A stretch of 10,485 bases of DNA from assembly GCA_024762845.1 (NCBI GenBank), contig JANTGQ010000034.1, positions 1 to 10,485 on the forward strand, in the 5' to 3' direction. The position numbers and the translations under genes were made by a program. The stretch is from Nitratifractor sp. (lineage in GTDB: Bacteria > Campylobacterota > Campylobacteria > Campylobacterales > Sulfurovaceae). This document shows, in pieces, positions 1 to 7,097 of this stretch. Positions within the stretch are counted from its first letter, which is position 1, and every line of letters starts with the position of its first letter. The notes beneath the pieces are model-generated. The model was given only the letters and a program-made list of their open reading frames with translations. It was not told the DNA's origin and did not search any database.

Positions 1-1991
1 TGGGTGGAGAGGGCGACAGATTTTTAGAGATCTGGAACCTGGTATTTATGCAGTACGAAAGAGACGAGAGTGGAACACTCCATCCACTGCCAAAACCAAG
101 TATCGATACAGGGATGGGTTTAGAGCGTGTAGTTGCAATTAAAGAGGGTGTATTTAACAACTATGACTCTTCGCTATTTCAACCATTAATTGCAAAAATC
201 AGTGAAGTTGTTGGCAAAGAGCCAACAGCTGAGAATATTGCAAGTTATCGGGTAATTGCGGATCATCTGCGTTCTACTACATTCTTGCTCGCACAAGGTG
301 TAACTTTTGACAAAGAGGGTCGTGGTTATGTACTTCGCCGTATAATGAGAAGAGCAATTCGACACGGTTACCTCTTGGGACTTAGAGCGCCATTTATGCA
401 TCTGCTTGTAGATTTGTTAGCGGAGCAGATGAAAGATGCATATGATTATCTCCCACAAAAAGCAGAAGCTGTTAAGAGTGCAATGAGGCAAGAGGAAGAG
501 AGATTCTTTAACACAATTGAAGCGGGTATTAAGCTTTTTGAAGAGGAGCTAAAGAGTACAGAAGAGACATTTAGCGGCGAAGTGGCATTTAAGCTTTATG
601 ATACTTATGGATTTCCTTTAGATCTAACGCAAGATATGTTGCGAGAAAAAGATATTACACTTGATATTGCAGAGTTTAATGCAAAGATGGATGAGCAAAA
701 AGCAAAATCAAAAGCAAACTGGAAAGGCAGCGGAGACAGCATTGCGAAAGGTGAATTTAAAGAGCTAAAAGAGCGCTCTGGCGAAAATGAGTTTGTAGGG
801 TATGAAGCTACGCAAAAAGAGACAAAAGTTGTAGCGCTAATGGATGATGAGTTTAAACTAGTCGATAGCATAGATGGCAAAGGGTGGGTCTATTTAGAAA
901 AGACACCTTTTTATGCAGAGTCTGGTGGACAAGTTGGAGATGAGGGGCTAATAAAAAGCAGTGGTGGCGAAGTAAAAGTAGTTGATACCAAAAAGTTCAA
1001 CGGTTTGAATTTAAGTCAAATAGAGGGCTCTTTAAGAGTAGGAGAAGAGGTAGAGGCAATTGTTAGCCATAAACGACGAGAGATTGCAAAACACCACTCT
1101 GCAACGCATCTACTGCAAGCTGCTCTAAAAGCTGTTTTGGGTGACCATATAGCGCAAGCGGGCTCTTATAATGATGATAAAAGACTCCGTTTCGACTTTA
1201 CACACCAAAGTGCTTTAAGTAAAGAAGAGATTGAAAAAGTAGAGCATTGGGTAAACGATAAAGTGCTTAGAGCTCTTGAGGTTAATACTGAACTTATGGG
1301 TATAGAAGAGGCAAAAAATAGTGGAGCAATGGCACTATTTGGAGAAAAGTATGGAGATATTGTACGCGTTGTGACAATGCAAGATGCCTCTGTTGAGCTT
1401 TGTGGTGGAACACATATTATAAACACAGCTGAAATTGGCACATTTATTATTAGCAAAGAGAGTGGTGTAAGTGCAGGTGTTAGACGTGTTGAAGCGATTT
1501 GTGGAGCGAGTGCTCTAGATTATATTCACACTACAAGAGAGTTGCTAGAGAGTGTAGAGAGTGAGCTAAAAAGCAAAGAGCCGCTGAAAGCGGTTGCAAA
1601 GCTAAAAGAGCAGATAAAAGAGTTGCAAAAAGAGCTTAAAGATGCGCTAAACAGCACTAAAAAAGAGCTTACAGCCAAAGAGATTAATGGCGTAACTACA
1701 ATTGTAGAGAGTGTAGAGAACGGCGATATTAAAACTTTGATTGATGAAGCAAAAAATAGATACGAAAAAGTTGCAATTATTCTTTTACAGAAAAAAGGCG
1801 ATAAGGTTCTACTTGCAGCAGGAACAAAAGGGTGCGATATTAATGCCGGGGACTGGATTAAAAATATTGCACCTGTAGTTGGTGGCGGCGGTGGTGGACG
1901 CCCCGATTTTGCACAAGCTGGCGGTAAAGATGTAACGAAAATATCAGATGCAGTAGACGCAGCTAGAAGTTATCTTGAAGAGAGAATATAA
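1..1991 (+). CDS. alaS: Alanine--tRNA ligase (AlaRS), 5'-truncated by window edge
   Basis: Charges tRNA-Ala with alanine in the cytoplasm and hydrolyses mischarged Ser/Gly-tRNA-Ala. The reading frame is open from base 3 (GGEGDRFLEIWNLVF precedes the ATG at 48), so that ATG is internal and the true start lies upstream. About 663 residues are visible; family members run to about 840-880, so roughly the first 200 are missing, including class II motif 1. Visible parts in order: class II motif 3 (DTGMGLER, about nt 99-126); the editing domain with zinc ligands HSATH (His codons at 1095 and 1107) and CGGTH (Cys 1401, His 1413); a coiled-coil-like Lys/Glu-rich stretch (about 1530-1680); and the C-Ala domain ending in a glycine run followed by RPDFAQAGG (about 1881-1923). 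All key residues in the visible part are intact. It is the first visible gene of the operon; maf follows after 33 nt. Confidence 0.97.
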   Translation, partial: GGEGDRFLEIWNLVFMQYERDESGTLHPLPKPSIDTGMGLERVVAIKEGVFNNYDSSLFQPLIAKISEVVGKEPTAENIASYRVIADHLRSTTFLLAQGVTFDKEGRGYVLRRIMRRAIRHGYLLGLRAPFMHLLVDLLAEQMKDAYDYLPQKAEAVKSAMRQEEERFFNTIEAGIKLFEEELKSTEETFSGEVAFKLYDTYGFPLDLTQDMLREKDITLDIAEFNAKMDEQKAKSKANWKGSGDSIAKGEFKELKERSGENEFVGYEATQKETKVVALMDDEFKLVDSIDGKGWVYLEKTPFYAESGGQVGDEGLIKSSGGEVKVVDTKKFNGLNLSQIEGSLRVGEEVEAIVSHKRREIAKHHSATHLLQAALKAVLGDHIAQAGSYNDDKRLRFDFTHQSALSKEEIEKVEHWVNDKVLRALEVNTELMGIEEAKNSGAMALFGEKYGDIVRVVTMQDASVELCGGTHIINTAEIGTFIISKESGVSAGVRRVEAICGASALDYIHTTRELLESVESELKSKEPLKAVAKLKEQIKELQKELKDALNSTKKELTAKEINGVTTIVESVENGDIKTLIDEAKNRYEKVAIILLQKKGDKVLLAAGTKGCDINAGDWIKNIAPVVGGGGGGRPDFAQAGGKDVTKISDAVDAARSYLEERI

Positions 1992-2024
1992 AATTGCTGC
2001 TAAAAACGCTTTTAGGCATAAACG

Positions 2025-2588
2025 ATGATTAGACTATGTTCTGCTTCTGAGTCGAGAGCATCGATACTCGATACTTTTGGTGTTGAGTATATACAAAGTG
2101 CTGTCAATTTTGATGAAGAGAGTGTTCAAGAAAAAAGCCCGAAATCATTTGTCTATAGCGTTGTAAAGGGGAAACTGCAAAAAGCTCTGGAGGAGTTTTC
2201 TCTTGATACTCCTATATTGGTTGCTGATACCGTTATCGAAGCCAATGGCGAGATCTTAAGAAAAGCGAAAAGTGTAGTAGATGCAAGAGAGATTCTTTTA
2301 AAGCAGAGTGGCAACACTACTTCTATTATTTCAGCTTTGATATATAAGTCGAAATATTTGGAGTTTATCGATATCTCTGCAACTACATACCAGTTTGCCA
2401 AATTTGAGAGTGACGATTTAGAGAATTACCTAGCCAGCAATGAGTGGCAGGGAAAAGCCGGTGCATGCATGGTAGAGGGTTTTTGTAAAAAGTATATCAA
2501 AAGTGTTATAGGTTTAGAGAGTAACGCAATGGGCTTACAGGTTGAGAAGCTGCTGCCATGGCTTAATTTTAATAGCGAAGATGAGTAA
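2025..2588 (+). CDS. maf: Maf-family nucleotide pyrophosphatase
   Basis: Maf/YhdE/YceF proteins hydrolyse non-canonical or selected nucleoside triphosphates to monophosphates, cleaning the nucleotide pool, and are linked to septum inhibition in some bacteria. The 187-residue length is normal. Seen: the N-terminal phosphate-binding S-x-S-x-x-R motif (SASESR, residues 6-11), the catalytic ADT motif (residues 67-69), and the WQGKAGACMVEGF segment (141-153) corresponding to the family W-x-GKAGAY-x-I-x-G motif, then the C-terminal SNAMGLQVEKLLPWL (166-180). Two usual blocks are weak: the KP after the ADT segment reads KAK, and the LSG-x-x-H block reads QSGNTTS. Substrate class (dTTP/UTP versus m7GTP) cannot be decided. 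The ATG at 2025 has only a weak upstream Shine-Dalgarno, consistent with translation following alaS. The alaS-maf adjacency is typical of Campylobacterota. Confidence 0.92.
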   Translation: MIRLCSASESRASILDTFGVEYIQSAVNFDEESVQEKSPKSFVYSVVKGKLQKALEEFSLDTPILVADTVIEANGEILRKAKSVVDAREILLKQSGNTTSIISALIYKSKYLEFIDISATTYQFAKFESDDLENYLASNEWQGKAGACMVEGFCKKYIKSVIGLESNAMGLQVEKLLPWLNFNSEDE

Positions 2589-2593
2589 GAGCA

Positions 2594-3688
2594 GTGTATA
2601 GTAAAGAGTTGACTGCACTTAAAAGAGCAAACCGTTTTCGAGAAATCGAGCTTTTTAGTGATAGTGTTATAGATTTGGCAAGTAATGACTATTTGGGTTT
2701 GGCGCATAGAAAGAAAAGCCTAAAGAGCGCCTACAAATTAGTAAAAAAGTATCACTCTTTTGCGCCTAAAGCGAGTCTGCTTGTTAATGGATACCATCCA
2801 CTGCATAAAATGTTTGAAGATGAGATTGCAACTCTTAATGGTTTTGAAGAGGGTTTGGTTGTGGGCAGCGGTTTTTTGGCTAATTTGGCTTTGATAGAAG
2901 CATTGGTTAGAAAAGAGGATGAACTTTTTATAGATAGTGAATACCATGCCAGCGGCATACTAGCGAGTAAATTGGTAGAGAGAGTAAGAACTTTTAAGCA
3001 CAACTGCGCAGAGGATTTGGAGGAGAAGCTAAAAAAAAGCCAGGCGAAACGGAAGATTATAGCAATAGAGGGTGTCTACTCTATGAGTGGTGATATTGCG
3101 GCAAGAGAGCTTTTTGAATTGGTAAACCAATACAATGTACTGCTTATTGTAGATGAAGCACACAGCTCCGGTACCCTAGGAGAGAAACTTCTGGGTATTT
3201 TTGACTACTATAATTTGCCAATTTTACCAAACTATATAAAGATGGGTACTTTGGGCAAGGCGTATGGGAGCTATGGAGCCTATATTTTGTGCGACTCTAC
3301 TATAAAAGATTTTCTTATAAATCGGGGTAAACCTATTATCTACTCTACCGCTCCTTCTGTTTTTGATATAGCTTTGGCGCTTGTAAATCTAAGATATATA
3401 CAAAAAAAGGGTATAATACTCCATAAAAAGGTACAAAAGCGAAAAAAAATTATCGAAAAAGTACTTGGTATAAAGAGAGAGTCTCTTATTGTTCCCATCT
3501 CTCAGCCAAGTAACAAAAGGGCAAAAGAGTTGCAGTTTTCTCTGCATAAAAAAGGGTTTTTAGTTGGTGCGATACGACAACCAACAGTGGCAGAGCCAAT
3601 AATTAGGCTTATCCCGAGACTAGGTGTAAAAAGAAGCAGATTAAAAGAGGCGTTAGAGCTTTTAAAGTGGAGTAATGGTCGAAATTAG
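2594..3688 (+). CDS. bioF: Alpha-oxoamine synthase, probable 8-amino-7-oxononanoate synthase (BioF-like)
   Basis: A PLP-dependent fold-type I enzyme. BioF condenses pimeloyl thioester with L-alanine to 8-amino-7-oxononanoate in biotin synthesis. Seen: the N-terminal LASNDYLGL (residues 28-36), the PLP-stacking histidine in SEYHAS (His118), the DEAHSSGTLG block (Asp187, His190) and the Schiff-base lysine in TLGKAYGSYG (Lys222). The C-terminal substrate block, normally RPPTVP-x-G-x-x-RLR, reads RQPTVAEPIIRLIP, so it is recognisable but divergent. At 364 residues it is about 20 shorter than E. coli BioF. The start is GTG at 2594, preceded by a GAG-type Shine-Dalgarno; the ATG at 2581 is in another frame and stops after six codons. 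It begins 5 nt after maf and overlaps the next gene by 14 nt. No other biotin gene is in view, so a different alpha-oxoamine synthase (for example Kbl-like) is not excluded. Confidence 0.8.
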   Translation: MYSKELTALKRANRFREIELFSDSVIDLASNDYLGLAHRKKSLKSAYKLVKKYHSFAPKASLLVNGYHPLHKMFEDEIATLNGFEEGLVVGSGFLANLALIEALVRKEDELFIDSEYHASGILASKLVERVRTFKHNCAEDLEEKLKKSQAKRKIIAIEGVYSMSGDIAARELFELVNQYNVLLIVDEAHSSGTLGEKLLGIFDYYNLPILPNYIKMGTLGKAYGSYGAYILCDSTIKDFLINRGKPIIYSTAPSVFDIALALVNLRYIQKKGIILHKKVQKRKKIIEKVLGIKRESLIVPISQPSNKRAKELQFSLHKKGFLVGAIRQPTVAEPIIRLIPRLGVKRSRLKEALELLKWSNGRN

Positions 3689-4370
3689 AGATTTAAAAAT
3701 AGCACTAGGGCAAAAAGAGCTTGTCTCAGTAGATTACCTGCCAATTAAGAAGAGCACTGTGCTTGTTGGACAGAGTGGAAGTGGTAAGTCTTTAACTTTG
3801 AAAGCGCTGCTATCATTATTGCCTTCGACTATGGTCTCTGATTTCTCTTTTGATGCCCCTTTTGCACTGAATCGGGGAGAAACGGTTAGTTTTATACCGC
3901 AAAACCCTTTTACAGCTCTTTCACCACTTACAAAAATTTCTAAACAGTTTTTTGCACCCAAAGAGAGGGTAAAAGAGTTGTTTGATATGCTCTCTTTGGA
4001 TTGGAGGCTCTATAGTGAGTTTCCACCCAATTTAAGTGGTGGGCAACTGCAGAGGGTTATCTTTGCAACTGCTTTGGTAAATAGCCCAAAACTGCTGCTT
4101 TTAGATGAACCTACAACTGCACTGGATAGTAGATTAAGAGAAGAGATGGTGTCGCTTTTGCTAAAATTGCAAAAGAGTCTTGGTTTTCGTATGCTCTTTG
4201 TAACGCACGAGATAAATCTGGCTGTGACACTAGGTGATTACATTACCGTACTTAAAAGTGGCAAAGTGGTAGAAGAGGGGAGTATGCAAGCTGTTATGGC
4301 TAACCCCAAAGAGGGGTACACCAAAGAGTTAATTGCGGCAAATTTTGAAAAGAGAGAGTTTCGAAAATGA
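3675..4370 (+). CDS. Orphan ABC transporter ATP-binding protein, peptide/nickel (Opp/Dpp/Nik) type
   Basis: A cytoplasmic nucleotide-binding subunit of 231 residues with every ABC motif: Walker A GQSGSGKS (32-39), Q-loop Gln76 within PQNPFTALSP, signature LSGGQ (120-124), Walker B LLLLDE with catalytic Glu145, D-loop TALD, and H-loop His178 in FVTHE. The PQNPFTALSP segment resembles OppD/DppD/NikD-E ATPases, which usually have a longer C-terminal tail; this protein ends soon after a short regulatory-like segment. No permease or binding protein lies next to it, so the partner must be elsewhere or the function is not transport. The start ATG at 3675 lies inside the end of the bioF-like gene (14-nt overlap), and the stop overlaps the pbp1A start (ATGA, 4 nt), so translation is coupled on both sides. 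The substrate is unknown. Confidence 0.85.
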   Translation: MVEIRDLKIALGQKELVSVDYLPIKKSTVLVGQSGSGKSLTLKALLSLLPSTMVSDFSFDAPFALNRGETVSFIPQNPFTALSPLTKISKQFFAPKERVKELFDMLSLDWRLYSEFPPNLSGGQLQRVIFATALVNSPKLLLLDEPTTALDSRLREEMVSLLLKLQKSLGFRMLFVTHEINLAVTLGDYITVLKSGKVVEEGSMQAVMANPKEGYTKELIAANFEKREFRK

Positions 4371-6436
4371 TTCTAAAAGTTATTAAATTTCTTGTTGTAT
4401 CTGCTCTTTTAGTTGCCGCACTACTAGTGGGAATGTTCTCTTATTCCTACTACTCAGTTGATAGTGACGTTAAGAAGTTAACAGAGTATACACCAAACCT
4501 CTCTACGCAAATTTTAGATAGAAATGGCAAACTTTTAGGTTATATCTTTAAAAAACGGCACCGACTCTACGCTAAGTATAATGAGATACCTATCTCTGTA
4601 GTAGAGGGTGTAGTAGCTATGGAAGATACTATGTTCTTTGAGCACCATGGGGTAAACCCCGATGCAATCTTAAGAGCAGTAATAAAAGATATTAAAGCTG
4701 GTGCATTTGTGGAGGGTGGAAGTACCATAACACAGCAGTTGATTAAAAATATGTATCTAAGCCGTAAAAAGAAGTTAAGCAGAAAGCTCAAAGAGATTAT
4801 TCTAGCCTATAAGATAGAGCAGAAGCTCAGCAAAGAGGAGATACTTGAACGCTACCTTAATATAATCTCTTACGGAAACAACTATCTCGGTATCAAAACA
4901 GCAGCCGACGGATATTTTAGAAAACCACTCAATGAGCTGAGTATTAAAGAGTCTGCTATGCTGGTGGGTATACCAAATGCACCCTCGTATTACAACCCAC
5001 TACGACACTATGAACGTGTATTAAAGAGGGCGAATTTAATACTAAATAGACTCTATAAGCTTGGGTGGCTGACAAAGACAGAGTATGAAAATGCAAAAGA
5101 GGAGAGACCAAAGGTTTACAAAACTTCGCTCGCTCAAAACAGTGCACCTTATATAGTAGATGAGGTTGTTCGGCGATTTAAAAAACGCTTTAGCGATCTT
5201 AAAACCGGTGGTTATAAAATATATACAACAGTTGATTTAGAGAAACAAAAGATTGCTAAAGAGGCAATTAGAGATGGTTTAAGTAAAACGCTTAAGAGTA
5301 TTCATGAAGATACCAACAGCAGCGACTTAAATGGAGCAATGGTTGTAACAGAGAATAAAACTGGTGACATTTTGGCACTTGTTGGCGGGGCAGAGTATGC
5401 AAAGAGTAGTTTTAACCGCGCTACTATGACAAAACGACAGCCAGGCTCTGCATTTAAGCCATTTGTCTATCAAACAGCACTTGACAGCGGCTATAACCCT
5501 GCAACGAAACTGACAGATTTGGCACGAAGTTTTAAGTATAAGGTAGGTGGTGTGGAGAAGATATGGTCGCCTCAAAACTATGAGAAAAACTTTAAAGGAT
5601 TTATTCCGCTAAGAGAGGCGCTCGTACACTCCAGAAACCTGGCGACTATTAATTTGGTTTATGACCTTGGTGTCGAAAAGATTCGCAGACGACTAGCAAT
5701 GCTGGATGTTAAAAATATACCAAACGATCTCTCTATCTCACTTGGTAACTTGGCACTCTCTCCTCTTAAAATGGCACAAATTTATACTGTATTTTCAAAC
5801 AGTGGGCATATGATAGAGCCTAGACTCGTAGGGAAAATTGTCTCGAAGCAAAACGCTGTAATCTATGAGACACGCCCAAAAGAGATAGCCCACTTTACCG
5901 AGCCTGAGCAAGCCTACTTAACTACTACTATTTTAGAAGATGTTATTAAAAGAGGTACAGGGAAAAACGCTGCTGTCAAAGGGCTTGAACTTGCCGGAAA
6001 AACGGGAACAACCAATAATTATGTTGATGCATGGTTTTGTGGCTACTCACCGACTATTACAACTATTGTCTGGTATGGAAGAGATAAATATAAAGCTATT
6101 TTTAAAGGTGCAACTGGCGGTAAAGTGGCTGCGCCTGTATTTGCGCAGTTTTACAAAAAATTACTAGATTTAGAGCCCAACACAAAGAGAAAATTTACAA
6201 AACCCAATGGAGTATTCAAAGGTTTTGTAAATGGAAAAAAAGAGTACTATACAAAGATATCTCCACTGCCAAAGCCAGACACAAATGAAGATATATACCA
6301 AAGTGGTTCAGAGACTCCTATGCAAAAAGTTGAAAATAACGAGAGTATTGAGACTATAAGCCCAGTAAACAACGATAGGGTAATAGAGTCAACGCAAACT
6401 TCTGATGAAGATACAGATGCAGAGGTGCTGTTTTAA
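4367..6436 (+). CDS. pbp1A: Class A penicillin-binding protein 1A (transglycosylase/transpeptidase)
   Basis: A bifunctional peptidoglycan synthase that polymerises lipid II and cross-links stem peptides in the periplasm, anchored by one N-terminal membrane helix (about residues 5-28). The GT51 glycosyltransferase domain carries EDTMFFEHHG with catalytic Glu86, EGGSTITQQ (116-124) and the KEEILERYLN motif. The transpeptidase domain carries the SxxK motif SAFK (Ser361, Lys364), SxN as SRN (422-424) and KTG (545-547). At 689 residues it is typical for epsilonproteobacterial PBP1A; the last 70 or so residues are polar, Ser/Thr/Asn/Glu-rich and probably disordered. The ATG overlaps the ABC gene stop by 4 nt, so it is translationally coupled. 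It is the last gene of the operon; a palindromic repeat begins 15 nt behind its stop and may end transcription. The order alaS-maf-pbp1A is the conserved arrangement in related genera. Confidence 0.95.
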   Translation: MILKVIKFLVVSALLVAALLVGMFSYSYYSVDSDVKKLTEYTPNLSTQILDRNGKLLGYIFKKRHRLYAKYNEIPISVVEGVVAMEDTMFFEHHGVNPDAILRAVIKDIKAGAFVEGGSTITQQLIKNMYLSRKKKLSRKLKEIILAYKIEQKLSKEEILERYLNIISYGNNYLGIKTAADGYFRKPLNELSIKESAMLVGIPNAPSYYNPLRHYERVLKRANLILNRLYKLGWLTKTEYENAKEERPKVYKTSLAQNSAPYIVDEVVRRFKKRFSDLKTGGYKIYTTVDLEKQKIAKEAIRDGLSKTLKSIHEDTNSSDLNGAMVVTENKTGDILALVGGAEYAKSSFNRATMTKRQPGSAFKPFVYQTALDSGYNPATKLTDLARSFKYKVGGVEKIWSPQNYEKNFKGFIPLREALVHSRNLATINLVYDLGVEKIRRRLAMLDVKNIPNDLSISLGNLALSPLKMAQIYTVFSNSGHMIEPRLVGKIVSKQNAVIYETRPKEIAHFTEPEQAYLTTTILEDVIKRGTGKNAAVKGLELAGKTGTTNNYVDAWFCGYSPTITTIVWYGRDKYKAIFKGATGGKVAAPVFAQFYKKLLDLEPNTKRKFTKPNGVFKGFVNGKKEYYTKISPLPKPDTNEDIYQSGSETPMQKVENNESIETISPVNNDRVIESTQTSDEDTDAEVLF

Positions 6437-6451
6437 CGCGTATGCGAAGTT

Positions 6452-6622
6452 AAACCCAGATTTCGCATTAGAGATTGCAGAACTCTACACAAACCATTAC
6501 ACTGTAAGCACTTACGGAGAAACTATCGATGCACCTACGGGTGCACCTCAAGTTTTCCGCAAATATCTACAGCACAAGCGTTTTGTAGATTTCAAGCAAT
6601 GCTAATGCGAAATCTGGGTAAA
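6452..6622. repeat. Palindromic intergenic element, copy 1 (about 170 nt, 18-bp terminal inverted repeats)
   Basis: Perfect inverted arms ACCCAGATTTCGCATTAG at 6454-6471 and its reverse complement at 6602-6619. The stem continues inward after a small internal loop: ATTGC 6474-6478 with GCAAT 6596-6600, then TCTACA 6484-6489 with TGTAGA 6584-6589, and AAA 6491-6493 with TTT 6581-6583 after one bulge. The tip holds a second nested hairpin (CGGA-g-AAACT 6515-6524 with AGTTTTCCG 6551-6559, capped by TGCACC-TACG-GGTGCA 6530-6545). The outer arms share a consensus with the element at 6884-6985. It is probably a MITE- or REP-like element; it may double as terminator for the upstream operon. No transposase is visible. 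It stays open in one frame (a 66-codon ORF overlapping pbp1A), which I regard as repeat-derived. Confidence 0.8.
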
Positions 6623-6650
6623 ACCTACTTTGTACTTCAACTGCTTGAGC

Positions 6651-6724
6651 GTTAACAAAATGTAAATTTTAATCTTTATATAAGTGTAACTTTGTTAATA
6701 TTTTGTTAACTTATTTTAACAAAA
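6651..6724. repeat. Triple GTTAACAAAA-type repeat with two competing hairpins
   Basis: Three copies of one motif: GTTAACAAAAT (6651-6661), its reverse complement ATTTTGTTAAC (6700-6710) and TTAACAAAA (6716-6724). The middle copy can pair with the first (11 bp, 38-nt loop) or with the third (TTTTGTTAA 6701-6709 with 6716-6724, 9 bp, 6-nt loop), but not with both. A related TTTGTTAA lies at 6691-6698. A weak -10-like TATATAAG lies at 6679-6686. It could be an operator array or an attenuator-like switch; the sequence does not decide. Confidence 0.55.
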
Positions 6725-6726
6725 GG

Positions 6727-6779
6727 AGACTGGTATGATTTCGTTTATTACTTACTTTCATAGTGTATCAGTCTTTTTT
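6727..6779 (+). terminator. Terminator-like stem-loop with T run
   Basis: AGACTGGT (6727-6734) pairs with ATCAGTCT (6767-6774) including one G-T wobble, and can extend outward by G-T and A-T pairs into the T run at 6774-6779 (six T). The loop is 32 nt, long for an intrinsic terminator. The left arm overlaps the Shine-Dalgarno of the mini-ORF at 6735. Confidence 0.4.
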
Positions 6780-6785
6780 GTGTAA
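6735..6785 (+). CDS. Possible 16-residue mini-ORF (leader peptide or small hydrophobic peptide)
   Basis: ATG at 6735 is preceded by a strong Shine-Dalgarno AAAAGGAG (6721-6728) at 6-nt spacing and reads MISFITYFHSVSVFFV then TAA. The peptide is hydrophobic and has no similarity I recognise. The start codon sits at the top of the stem that buries the Shine-Dalgarno, so translation and stem formation would exclude each other. This could be a leader peptide, a very small type I-like toxin, or a chance ORF within a terminator. The case rests only on the unusually good ribosome binding site in AT-rich intergenic DNA. Confidence 0.3.
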   Translation: MISFITYFHSVSVFFV

Positions 6786-6883
6786 CCTGCAAACTCAAAA
6801 GAGTCTATAACCTCAATTAATTTCAAAACTAGTATTGTACATTTTTGCAATTTTTTTGCGGCTATTTCTCTTTTGGGTATTAT

Positions 6884-6985
6884 TTAAACCCGAATTTTGT
6901 ATTAGAAATCACTGAAGCCGCATAGTCATTGCGCTATGGGCACTTAATGCTTTTCTAGTGATTCTAATGCAAAATCCGGGTTTAA
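6884..6985. repeat. Palindromic intergenic element, copy 2 (about 102 nt)
   Basis: The left arm (6884-6913) and right arm (6957-6985) are near-perfect reverse complements over about 29 positions, beginning TTAAACCC and ending GGGTTTAA. There is one A-C mismatch (6893), one T-G wobble (6900) and one bulged A. The inner part folds again: GCC 6917-6919 with GGC 6939-6941 and CATAG 6921-6925 with CTATG 6934-6938. The arms share the consensus AAACCC-R-R-ATTT-Y-G-Y-ATTAG with the element at 6452-6622, but the interiors differ in length and sequence. It is most likely another member of the same dispersed palindromic family. Confidence 0.75.
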
Positions 6986-7029
6986 TTTAAGACTTCACAC
7001 TATTGGATACTCTCATCTACTTGCTAAAT

Positions 7030-7059
7030 CAAGATTTGTAATTTTAATTACAAGATTTG
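7030..7059. promoter_or_regulatory. Candidate operator upstream of the MATE gene
   Basis: An 18-bp palindrome TTGTAATTTTAATTACAA (7036-7053) is overlapped by two direct copies of CAAGATTTG (7030-7038 and 7051-7059). It ends 44 nt before the MATE start, followed by an AT-rich ATTAATATTAATATT tract that could hold the -10 box. The layout suits a dimeric repressor site. No regulator gene is adjacent, so a regulator would be encoded elsewhere. From 6786 to 6883 and from 6986 to 7029 I see nothing definite. Confidence 0.4.
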
Positions 7060-7097
7060 GATTAATATTAATATTTTTAGAATTTAAAGGTTTTATT

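Noticed and set aside
48..50. ATG at 48 as the start of alaS
   Set aside because: The frame is open upstream to base 3 and encodes the conserved GDRFLEIWNLVF segment of AlaRS, so the gene begins before the window.
3675..4370. Specific name (for example nikE or dppF) for the ABC ATPase
   Set aside because: Motifs suggest the peptide/nickel group but no permease or binding protein is nearby, so the substrate cannot be assigned.
5940..6167. 75-codon plus-strand ORF within pbp1A
   Set aside because: It lies in another frame across the KTG region of the transpeptidase domain; it is a shadow of the real gene.
6405..6605. 66-codon plus-strand ORF overlapping the pbp1A end and palindromic element 1
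   Set aside because: It starts inside pbp1A without a convincing ribosome binding site, and most of it is the translation of the hairpin element (arm gives LNPDFALE). It is better explained as a repeat-derived open frame.
6452..6985. One larger insertion sequence bounded by the two palindromic elements
   Set aside because: Each element is a closed palindrome by itself, the 260 nt between them hold no transposase or remnant that I can recognise, and no target duplication is visible.
6437..7097. CRISPR array or tRNA cluster in the gene-poor stretch
   Set aside because: The repeats are inverted, few and of unequal spacing with no regular spacers, and none of the folds has a tRNA anticodon/T-loop pattern.
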